Assembly: GCA_031285765.1 (NCBI GenBank)
Contig: JAITVO010000210.1
Coordinates: forward strand, 1 to 33,917
Source of the DNA: Cytophagaceae bacterium
GTDB lineage: Bacteria; Bacteroidota; Bacteroidia; Bacteroidales; Marinilabiliaceae
Direction of reading: 5' to 3'
DNA: 33,917 nt
Shown: piece by piece, positions 8,794 through 15,504 of the stretch
How the letters are laid out: the number at the start of each line of letters is the position of its first letter
How positions within the stretch are numbered: the stretch's first letter is position 1
Position numbers and translations under genes: made by a program
Notes under the pieces: generated by a model
Seen by the model: only the letters and a program-made list of their open reading frames with translations
What the model was told of the DNA's origin: nothing
The model's database searches: none

Positions 8794-9399
8794 TCACAGG
8801 CACATTGTTCCCGCCACCACAACTGTACCCCACAAGTAGCCGGTGTAAACTTGCGTGGGATTGTGAGCGCCTAAATAAAGACGCGCTGAAGCTGTGATGG
8901 CTGCTACCATCAGCAACAGCAGAAGCCAAAGATTAATGTGTCCCGAATCGTAATGCGACGCCAGCGCTAACATGCCACCTGTAACACCTCCAATGCCAAT
9001 CATGTGGATACTTATTTTCCAGAAAAATGAAATAATGGACGCCGACATCACTGCTATCAGCGATGCGATGACAAACTTTTGTATCATCATCGGAACGCCC
9101 ATTTTCTTTAGTACCACAAAACCGATGTAATAAAAGATGCTTGTGAGAAGAATGGGGAGGAAGCGCTCGCGGGCGGTTTTCATCTCAAAACTTTTGATAA
9201 CCTTAAACTGATAAAGCAGTGGCAATATGGCTACCGGAAATCCGCACGTGGTGGTGAAGATTACCGTGTAGAGAATTGTGCGGGCTTCGGGTGGCATAAA
9301 TGAAATGTGCGTTCCCGAATTAAAAACCAGAAACATCCAGATGGTGGGCATCAGCATGGGATGAAACAGCACGGATACAACGAGCGCTACTATTCGCAT
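8794..9399 (-). CDS. PAP2-like integral membrane protein
   Basis: The 201-residue product is almost entirely hydrophobic, with about six predicted membrane segments. It resembles type 2 phosphatidic acid phosphatase (PAP2) proteins in a reduced form: a basic motif KTARERFLP near residue 74, SIHMIG with a His in the middle, and ARLYLGAHNPTQVYTG near the C-terminus. The last corresponds to the family SRxxxxxHxxxD motif, but with Gln where the Asp is normal. Phosphatase activity is therefore uncertain; a lipid-phosphate role is an inference. Only one base separates its ATG from the rpoN stop codon, so it is co-transcribed with and probably translated after rpoN. Confidence 0.7.
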   Translation of the reverse strand: MRIVALVVSVLFHPMLMPTIWMFLVFNSGTHISFMPPEARTILYTVIFTTTCGFPVAILPLLYQFKVIKSFEMKTARERFLPILLTSIFYYIGFVVLKKMGVPMMIQKFVIASLIAVMSASIISFFWKISIHMIGIGGVTGGMLALASHYDSGHINLWLLLLLMVAAITASARLYLGAHNPTQVYTGYLWGTVVVAGTMCL

Positions 9400-9400
9400 A

Positions 9401-10855
9401 TTACAGTTCTTTGCGCAGGCGGGTTACGGGAATGTTCATCTGTTCGCGATACTTTGCCACAGTGCGGCGGGCAATGTTGTACGACTTCTCTTTGAGTATC
9501 TGTGCCAGCTTGTCGTCGGTTAGCGGTTTATGCTTGTCTTCGTTGTTGATGCAGTCCAGAAGTATCTTTTTGATTTCGCGTGTCGAAACCTCTTCGCCCG
9601 AATCGGTTTGCAATCCTTCGGAGAAAAAATATTTCAGGGGAAATATGCCGAAGTGTGTTTGAATGTATTTACTGTTCGATACGCGCGAAATGGTAGAGAT
9701 GTCGAGCCCTGTCCGTTCGGCAATATCTTTCAGAATCATCGGCTTCATTTTTGTTTCGTCGCCTTCGATAAAATAGTCGTGCTGATATTCAAGAATGGCG
9801 TTCATTGTGGTCATTAGCGTATCCTGTCGCTGTTTAATGGCGTCAATAAACCATTTTGCCGAGTCAAGTTTTTGTTTTATAAAGAGTACGGCTTCTTTTT
9901 GCTCGCGTGTGCTGTTCTTTTTATTTGTCTGATAATCGCTTAACATGTCGGAATAGTCGCGACTGATGCGCAGTTCGGGCACATTACGGTTGTTGAGCAT
10001 CAGGTTGAAGTGTTCGCCTTCCTCAACATCCAGAATAAAGTCGGGAATAATGTACTGAACGGTTTTGCTCAAAGGATTGCTGTACGAACTTCCGGGCTTG
10101 GGATTCAGGCGCAAAATTTCGTCTATCGCGTCCCTTAGTTCTTCGCTGACAATGTGGATGCGTTTCATTATTTTGTCGTAGTGCTTGCGTGTAAACTCGT
10201 CGAAATGATTTTTGAGAATACGGTAAGCGTTTTCGATGGCGGGAACGGAACTGTCTTTCCGCTTTATTTGCAACAGAAGGCACTCTTGCAAATCTCGTGC
10301 GCCCACGCCAACAGGGTCAAAGTCGTGAATAATTTCGAGAACTTCGAGAACTTCGCGTTCGTCGGTTTCCAAATTTTGAGTGAAAGCCAAATCGTCGGCA
10401 ATCTCTTCGGCTCTGCGGCGTAGATAACCATCTTCGTCAATATTTCCGATAATGTATTCGGCAATTACTTTTTGCGTGTCGTCAAGGATTCTCAAGCCTA
10501 ACTGCGCAATCAAATGTTCATGAAAAGTAGTGCCTGTGCTGAAGGGAATATCTTCGGTCTTATCGTCTTTCGAGTAGTTGTTGGTCTGCAGTCGGTAGGC
10601 GGGAATTGTTTCGTCGCGGATGTATTCGTCAATCGACAGTTCGTCTTTCTCTTGTTCGTCGTCCTTTGTATCGGGTTCATCGTCGTATTCGTCGCGACTT
10701 TGTTCTTCTTCGTATTCCAAAACAGGATTCACCTCCATTTCATCCTTGATGCGCTGTTCCATTTGAGCAGTGGGGACTTCCAGCAATTTAATCACTTGAA
10801 TCTGTAGGGGCGATAACTTTTGAAGCATTTTTTGCTGCAAACCTTGTTTCAACAT
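9401..10855 (-). CDS. rpoN: RNA polymerase sigma-54 factor
   Basis: Sigma-54 directs RNA polymerase to -24/-12 promoters and depends on AAA+ activators. The 484-residue product has the Gln- and Leu-rich region I at the N-terminus (MLKQGLQQKMLQKLSPLQIQ), a strongly acidic region II (roughly residues 47-75), the core-binding domain, and the C-terminal RpoN box ARRTVAKYRE followed by a basic tail. Length and layout are normal for the family. It is the upstream member of a two-gene unit with the PAP2-like gene. No clear promoter is seen in the short gap to the thioredoxin gene, so read-through from there is possible. No sigma-54 activator gene is in the window. Confidence 0.96.
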   Translation of the reverse strand: MLKQGLQQKMLQKLSPLQIQVIKLLEVPTAQMEQRIKDEMEVNPVLEYEEEQSRDEYDDEPDTKDDEQEKDELSIDEYIRDETIPAYRLQTNNYSKDDKTEDIPFSTGTTFHEHLIAQLGLRILDDTQKVIAEYIIGNIDEDGYLRRRAEEIADDLAFTQNLETDEREVLEVLEIIHDFDPVGVGARDLQECLLLQIKRKDSSVPAIENAYRILKNHFDEFTRKHYDKIMKRIHIVSEELRDAIDEILRLNPKPGSSYSNPLSKTVQYIIPDFILDVEEGEHFNLMLNNRNVPELRISRDYSDMLSDYQTNKKNSTREQKEAVLFIKQKLDSAKWFIDAIKQRQDTLMTTMNAILEYQHDYFIEGDETKMKPMILKDIAERTGLDISTISRVSNSKYIQTHFGIFPLKYFFSEGLQTDSGEEVSTREIKKILLDCINNEDKHKPLTDDKLAQILKEKSYNIARRTVAKYREQMNIPVTRLRKEL

Positions 10856-10889
10856 ATTGTAAGGTCTTTATTTTTAACGTCAAAGTTTC

Positions 10890-10940
10890 GAGTTCAAAGT
10901 TTAATTTTTTTGCAAACCTTGAATCCGAAACTTTGAACTC
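10890..10940. repeat. Inverted repeat GAGTTCAAAGTTT between trx and rpoN
   Basis: GAGTTCAAAGTTT (10890-10902) and AAACTTTGAACTC (10928-10940) form a 13-bp perfect inverted repeat with a 25-base loop directly after the thioredoxin stop codon. It could act as a terminator or mRNA-end structure. Similar wording (GTTTCGAGTTCCAAGTTTA) recurs at about 17934-18012, so this is also a dispersed repeat type. Confidence 0.55.
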
Positions 10941-10944
10941 TGTT

Positions 10945-11436
10945 TTACTTGTTGTGTTTCGACACTTTTAAATAGGTTTCTATTATCTCTTCCAGTTTTT
11001 CTTTTGGAAGAAGTCCTTTTGCTCCGGCAGGCTTATCCTCCATAGGAATGAAAAAAATGGTAGGATAGGCATTAACGCCAAATGCGGCAGCAAGTTCACG
11101 ATTTTTTTCGGCGTCAATTTTGTAAATCTGTATTTTCTCCTTGTATTCATTTTGGAGTTCAACCAAAATAGGAGCCAGCATTTTGCAAGGACCGCACCAT
11201 TCGGCATAAAAGTCGATTATAGCAGGCTTCTTCCCCTTGTATTTCCAGTCTTTACTGTTCTTAAAATCGAATATTTTTTCGATAAAATCATCCTGCGTCA
11301 GTTGTATGACTTTATTTTCCTGCTCTGACGCCGATTTTGAACTGCCCGCACTTGTGCTGTTCAAAGGATTCCCTGCAAAACCCGAAAACGACTGTAATAA
11401 AAACAGTGTTGCTGTAATTAAATGATAGTTTTTCAT
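10945..11436 (-). CDS. Secreted thioredoxin-fold protein
   Basis: The 163-residue product has an N-terminal signal peptide ending near GFAGN, a Ser-rich linker, and a single thioredoxin domain. The active site is WCGPC with Cys81 and Cys84, and the cis-proline loop is VNAYPT with Pro125. It should be a periplasmic thiol-disulfide oxidoreductase. The WCGPC motif favours reductase or thioredoxin-like behaviour over DsbA-type oxidation. The mature N-terminus starts at a Ser- and Asn-rich stretch without a lipobox. A strong AAGGAGG ribosome-binding site lies seven or eight bases before the ATG, which is unusual in this phylum, and a TATCTTTG promoter lies 56 bases upstream of the start. Confidence 0.9.
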   Translation of the reverse strand: MKNYHLITATLFLLQSFSGFAGNPLNSTSAGSSKSASEQENKVIQLTQDDFIEKIFDFKNSKDWKYKGKKPAIIDFYAEWCGPCKMLAPILVELQNEYKEKIQIYKIDAEKNRELAAAFGVNAYPTIFFIPMEDKPAGAKGLLPKEKLEEIIETYLKVSKHNK

Positions 11437-11441
11437 TTCAC

Positions 11442-11451
11442 CCTCCTTATT
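11442..11451 (-). promoter_or_regulatory. Strong Shine-Dalgarno of the thioredoxin gene
   Basis: The minus strand reads AAGGAGGGTGAAATG, a near-perfect anti-16S match directly before the start codon. Bacteroidota genes usually lack such sites, so it supports the chosen start and suggests efficient translation. Confidence 0.6.
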
Positions 11452-11491
11452 ATAAAGTGTTATTGTAAATATTTATAAGGCAACGACTGCG

Positions 11492-11499
11492 CAAAGATA
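11492..11499 (-). promoter_or_regulatory. -7 box of the thioredoxin gene
   Basis: TATCTTTG on the minus strand matches TAnnTTTG, about 56 bases upstream of the ATG at 11436. No convincing -33 box was found at the right spacing. Confidence 0.5.
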
Positions 11500-11627
11500 A
11501 GGAATATCAAATTAAAAAAGGATATATCGACAGTTTTATTAAATAGAATTTCTAAAAATTAGTTTTTCGAGGCTTGTAACTGAAACAAAAGCGCAGCTTA
11601 CTGTACCTCTTCAAAAAATGGATTGCT

Positions 11628-11760
11628 GGTTATCCGCAAGTTAATTTTGGCTAAAGCCAGATTTATTTTATATCCTTAACCGTTGGCTTCAGCTAACGGC
11701 AATAACATCCTCTCTCCTGTGGAGAGGGTGGGGGAGTGATTTCATTGCCGTTGGCTTTAG
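11628..11760. repeat. GGCTAAAGCC/CCGTTGGCT repeat, copy 2
   Basis: It begins TGGTTATCC, contains TTTTGGCTAAAGCC, the palindrome CCGTTGGCTTCAGCTAACGG (11680-11699), a small GC-rich hairpin (CTCTCC, TGT, GGAGAG), and ends TTCATTGCCGTTGGCTTTAG. The same order of blocks occurs at 33277-33395. Confidence 0.65.
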
Positions 11761-11845
11761 TTGATGGATTGAAGATGTGGCGGGATTGACTTTACCCAAA
11801 TTTTCCACATTTTTAAAAGAGGTCTATTAAAATTACAGAACATCC

Positions 11846-13768
11846 CTATACCACAATTTCAGACGACAGCACCAATTTCCGATACCGTTCATTCTGCGGA
11901 ATAAACTCTGGAACCATTTTGTGCATACGGGTAACGATTGATGCGTCGGACTCGGTTTGCAGGGCGGCAAGCATATCTTTTACCTGAGCATTGACATAAG
12001 CAAAGTCGTAGAGTCGGACGTTGCCAATCATAATTTTGTCGTTGTAGGTTGGCTTGGTGTTTTCTTTGGAGGCGAGCAGTTCTTCGTACAGTTTTTCGCC
12101 GGGGCGCAAACCGGTAAATTTAATGTCGATGTCGATGCCTTCCATTAAACCTGAGAGTTGAATCATCTTTTTTGCCAAGTCGTATATTTTTACGGGTTCG
12201 CCCATGTCGAATACAAATATTTCGCCACATTCGCCCATAAACGCAGCTTCGAGAAGCAGCTGACAGGCTTCGGGAATGGTCATGAAGTAGCGTGTAATGT
12301 CGGGATGTGTAACTGTTACGGGACCGCCTTCAGAAATCTGCCGTTTAAAGAGCGGAACAACCGAACCGTTCGACCCCAGCACGTTCCCAAAGCGAGTGGT
12401 AACGAATCCCGTCTTAATATTGGGCGTTTGCGAAAGCGACTGAACATAAATTTCGCAAATTCGTTTGGAAGTTCCCATCACGTTGGTCGGATTCACGGCT
12501 TTGTCGGTACTCACCATGATAAATTTTTCGACACCAAACTCAACCGACAAGTCGGCAAGGTTTTTGGTGCCGCCGATATTGACGCGAACAGCCTCGTAAG
12601 GATTGTCTTCCATCATTGGTACATGCTTGTAGGCGGCGGCGTTGAAAACAATTTCGGGATGATAGGTTTCAAACAGGTTGCGTGTTCTTGCAGGATTGGT
12701 TACATCTGCCAAAACAAGTTCGAAAGGAGCGTCGTAGTATTTCAACAGTATCTCCTGCTGCAAATCGTAGAGCGCCGATTCGGCTTGGTCTAACAGTATC
12801 AGTTTTTTTACGGGGAAACGAAGCAGCTGCCGCACAATTTCGGAGCCAATTGAACCCGCCGCTCCCGATACAAGAATAATTTTGTTTTCCAGTCCGTTGA
12901 GTATCCGTTTCTGATTCAATTTAATTTCGTCGCGTCCTAAAAGGTCTTCGATGCGAACATCGCGAATCTGTCCCATGTTCGAAATCCCGTTCATCCAGTT
13001 TACAACCGAAGGCATCACTTTCAGCTTCCAGTTACGACGCAAACACTCTTCGGCAATCTCCTGCTTGCGTTTTACCGATACGCTTGGCATTGCCAGAATC
13101 ACTTCCTGCAAGTCGTTGGTCTTTGAACTGCCTGTCAGTAATTTGCTCCATTTAAAAACAGGCAGCGAGTGCAGGTTTTTGTTCCATTTCGACGAATCGT
13201 CGTCAACAAAACCTACTACATTATACTGATTGTCCTTATCATTTTCGATTGCCTCAAAGGTAATCATTCCCAAATCGCCTGCGCCGTAAATCACCGCATT
13301 AATAGTGCCTTTGTTTCGGGTGAGATAGGTATAAACTTCGCGTACAAATAAACGGAAACCGAAGCAAAGCAGCACCACTTGCATAAAATGAAGTATCAGC
13401 ACCAAGCGTGGAACCATTGTTATGCTATTGCTGACGGTGCGTATCGCAATATCGATTATCAATAGAATAATGAAAGCCGCAATGCAGGCGCTCAGCAGTC
13501 GGCGCAACTCGGTAAAACTTGTATGCCTGATAACGCCTCGATGTACGCCAAACAGAAAGAATATGATGCCGTAAACGAGCGTAACCTCCACAATTCCTAC
13601 AAAGAAGTCGGCAACAGGGTAGGATGTCAGGGTAAAATTCAGCCGTAAAATGTAGGCTAAACCAAAAGAAATCATCAATAGAAACAGGTCGATAGTAAGA
13701 ATCAGCCAAGGTGAAATAATTCGTTTGCCGAATATTCGGAGCAAAAAATCTTTTATGTAATTTACCAT
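11846..13768 (-). CDS. CapD/FlaA1-like nucleotide-sugar 4,6-dehydratase
   Basis: This 640-residue protein belongs to the long, membrane-anchored nucleoside-diphosphate-sugar epimerase/dehydratase group (CapD, WbpM, PglF). These enzymes convert UDP-GlcNAc to a 4-keto-6-deoxy sugar for surface polysaccharide or glycan synthesis. Four hydrophobic segments occupy residues 20-145. A first Rossmann-like domain has YGAGDLG near 161, and the short-chain dehydrogenase domain starts with VSGAAGSIGSE near 300. The catalytic region reads STDKAVNPTNVMGTSKR, in which the Met-x-x-x-Lys form replaces the usual Tyr-x-x-x-Lys, as is normal for this group. It stands alone here without glycosyltransferases. It has a clear promoter at 13825-13854. 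Confidence 0.92.
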   Translation of the reverse strand: MVNYIKDFLLRIFGKRIISPWLILTIDLFLLMISFGLAYILRLNFTLTSYPVADFFVGIVEVTLVYGIIFFLFGVHRGVIRHTSFTELRRLLSACIAAFIILLIIDIAIRTVSNSITMVPRLVLILHFMQVVLLCFGFRLFVREVYTYLTRNKGTINAVIYGAGDLGMITFEAIENDKDNQYNVVGFVDDDSSKWNKNLHSLPVFKWSKLLTGSSKTNDLQEVILAMPSVSVKRKQEIAEECLRRNWKLKVMPSVVNWMNGISNMGQIRDVRIEDLLGRDEIKLNQKRILNGLENKIILVSGAAGSIGSEIVRQLLRFPVKKLILLDQAESALYDLQQEILLKYYDAPFELVLADVTNPARTRNLFETYHPEIVFNAAAYKHVPMMEDNPYEAVRVNIGGTKNLADLSVEFGVEKFIMVSTDKAVNPTNVMGTSKRICEIYVQSLSQTPNIKTGFVTTRFGNVLGSNGSVVPLFKRQISEGGPVTVTHPDITRYFMTIPEACQLLLEAAFMGECGEIFVFDMGEPVKIYDLAKKMIQLSGLMEGIDIDIKFTGLRPGEKLYEELLASKENTKPTYNDKIMIGNVRLYDFAYVNAQVKDMLAALQTESDASIVTRMHKMVPEFIPQNERYRKLVLSSEIVV

Positions 13769-13824
13769 CAGTTAAGCCATTAATGTTTTCCCATTGAGGA
13801 AAGATGAATAAAAAAATGAGCGTG

Positions 13825-13854
13825 CAAATATAAATAATTGCACACAAGAAACAA
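13825..13854 (-). promoter_or_regulatory. Promoter of the capD-like gene
   Basis: TATATTTG on the minus strand (13825-13832) with TTG (13852-13854) 19 bases upstream matches the Bacteroidota -7/-33 pattern. It is about 57 bases before the ATG. Confidence 0.6.
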
Positions 13855-13890
13855 TTTTTTTATGATTATTTGACAAGAGTTGAGAACTGG

Positions 13891-13945
13891 GAGGGGAAAG
13901 TGGAGAACCCATTGCAATGCTCTTCATTTTCCACTTTCCCCCCTC
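13891..13945. terminator. GAGGGGAAAGTGGA hairpin after the DUF4249 gene
   Basis: GAGGGGAAAGTGGAGAA (13891-13907) pairs with TTTTCCACTTTCCCCCCTC (13927-13945), leaving only a small bulge. It lies just past the DUF4249 stop on the minus strand and could end that transcript, although no U-run follows. It may also be a member of a repeat family. Confidence 0.4.
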
Positions 13946-13951
13946 TACTCC

Positions 13952-15184
13952 TTAATAATAATATACATCTTCGCCATTCCACCATTCGGGATAGTAATAT
14001 CCGCTGTATTCTTTCATGAGAATACGGCGGGTGTTTTGCAGCGAAAAGCAGCCATAGCCGTTCTCTACATTAGATACTACCGATACCGGTTCGCTGAACA
14101 TACCCATATCACCGTCCTGTAAAACCAAGCTGCGATAATGGCGAAATGTTTCGGTACTGATGTGCTTCACAAGTAAATTTACGGTGCGCTCAACAGATAA
14201 CTCAACGCCGTTTATTTCGGCGTTGTATTCGGGGCGATGTTCGTTGTACAGCGTGCCGTAAGCGCTAAGCGACGTCAGCAGTTTGAGTTTAGCGCTGCCG
14301 CCTCCGAAGCTGATGTCGGACATTAGCATGGAGTAGTAAAACATATAGGCATCGTACTGTTCGCTACCATCGAAATTCAACACGTCGCCAAAATTCTGTT
14401 CGTACAGCGGATTATCCTGTACCAGTAATGGATTGCTTACTCCCATACTGGTCGGTTGAATATAGTTGCCAGCAGTAGTGGGGTATTCCAAGTTGTGCGT
14501 TTCTTCCCACACTTCTATTCCCATCTCGTAATAATTGGGACTTGATGGATTGTTGTCGGTCATAGTAAGGTTTATCGGATAAAACTCTCCTCCAGAGCCA
14601 GAGCTGTATCCGTTGGAATCTAAATAAACTGCCGAATTCACTGCAGTCGGATGCTCCATGTCGATAGCAACGTTGCTTACATCAGGGTCGGATGGCATTA
14701 TTGCGGTAGCAACAACCTTGTCGTAGCCGGCAATGGCAACTTCGAGGCGATATTCGCTTCCGGCTTCGGCGGGAATGCCCGTTACGTTAATGCGACGATA
14801 TGTGCCATCGGGGGCTATGTCGCTGTAATCGTTTGGGGCGGAGTTGGCTTCGAGGTTTGGCACAGAGGCTCCGCCTTTGTTTATTGTTAGGTCGAAAGCT
14901 CCGGTTAGCGTCCATACCTGTTCGTTGTTGCGATAAAGGGTGATAGTTCCATTACCGATAATTTCATTGCGTTCGCGGGCAGGATTGTATCGCGCCAGCG
15001 ACTGCGCTTCGTACAACGCCATTGTGAGGCGTCCGCTGTCGGTATCCAATATTGCCGACAGGGCAATGCAGGCTGGAAAGTTTGCATCTTTTATCTCTAC
15101 ATGCGTTACAAAAGTGTCCTCATCGCAACTTGCGAACAGGATAATTGTAAAGAGTAATGATATTGCTGAGAGTGTTTTCATCAT
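13952..15184 (-). CDS. DUF4249 family lipoprotein
   Basis: DUF4249 lipoproteins of Bacteroidota are encoded next to TonB-dependent receptors and are thought to serve as partners in uptake, though their substrates are unknown. I start the gene at Met63 of the ORF track, giving about 410 residues: MMKTLSAISLLFTIILFASC has a classic lipobox, whereas the upstream 62 codons translate a tandem-repeat stretch. Family features include the early beta-strand region with DTDSGRLTMALYEAQS, RRINVTGIPAEAGSEYRLEV, and the C-terminal FSEPVSVVSNVENGYGCFSL segment. It follows the TonB receptor gene, separated by a 320-base gap filled with repeat-like DNA, which is wider than usual for this gene pair. Confidence 0.82.
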   Translation of the reverse strand: MMKTLSAISLLFTIILFASCDEDTFVTHVEIKDANFPACIALSAILDTDSGRLTMALYEAQSLARYNPARERNEIIGNGTITLYRNNEQVWTLTGAFDLTINKGGASVPNLEANSAPNDYSDIAPDGTYRRINVTGIPAEAGSEYRLEVAIAGYDKVVATAIMPSDPDVSNVAIDMEHPTAVNSAVYLDSNGYSSGSGGEFYPINLTMTDNNPSSPNYYEMGIEVWEETHNLEYPTTAGNYIQPTSMGVSNPLLVQDNPLYEQNFGDVLNFDGSEQYDAYMFYYSMLMSDISFGGGSAKLKLLTSLSAYGTLYNEHRPEYNAEINGVELSVERTVNLLVKHISTETFRHYRSLVLQDGDMGMFSEPVSVVSNVENGYGCFSLQNTRRILMKEYSGYYYPEWWNGEDVYYY

Positions 15185-15504
15185 CTTTTTTATTAATAGA
15201 TACATTATATTAATTGTTTTGATACTGTTTTGGTCTGAATCATTCGTTAGCTTATTGCCGAAGCATGATTGCAATGCCGCATTGTTAGCTTGGGAGCTCC
15301 CGAAACAAGATTGCAAGGCTGTTTTATATAAGTTTCCACCGCAGGGGCATAGTTTGCCTGCCACATCCAACGGTTTGTGTGTTCAATGGCTGTGTTTTTC
15401 TGCCTTTGCTTACAATGCGAATACAACTGTTGTATGAAGCGAATAAGCCGGCTTCCTGTGGTGATAAATATATTACTGACAGCGTTCATCATCCTGTTTG
15501 CATC
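15185..15504. repeat. Repeat-like filler between TonB receptor and DUF4249 genes
   Basis: Around 15240-15325 two imperfect tandem units of about 35 bases occur, each containing GTTAGCTT and, further on, GATTGCAA. One unit carries the perfect palindrome GGGAGCTCCC. In translation the units give ALQSCFG twice, which explains the long false N-terminus of the DUF4249 ORF. An 81-codon minus-strand ORF (15247-15492) crosses the units but has no family resemblance. I regard this as an intergenic repeat inserted in the operon. Confidence 0.5.

Larger units (their letters stand above)
11437..11845. other. 409-base intergenic region
   Basis: It holds the thioredoxin promoter and ribosome-binding site, then AT-rich DNA, then repeat copy 2 at 11628-11760. 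No ORF with family resemblance is present. Confidence 0.5.

Noticed and set aside
15185-15370. 62-codon N-terminal extension of the DUF4249 gene
   Set aside because: It translates tandem repeat DNA (ALQSCFG twice); the lipobox signal peptide starts at 15184 or 15181.
15247-15492. 81-codon minus-strand ORF between the TonB receptor and DUF4249 genes
   Set aside because: It crosses the tandem repeat, has no recognisable domain and no signal or motif.
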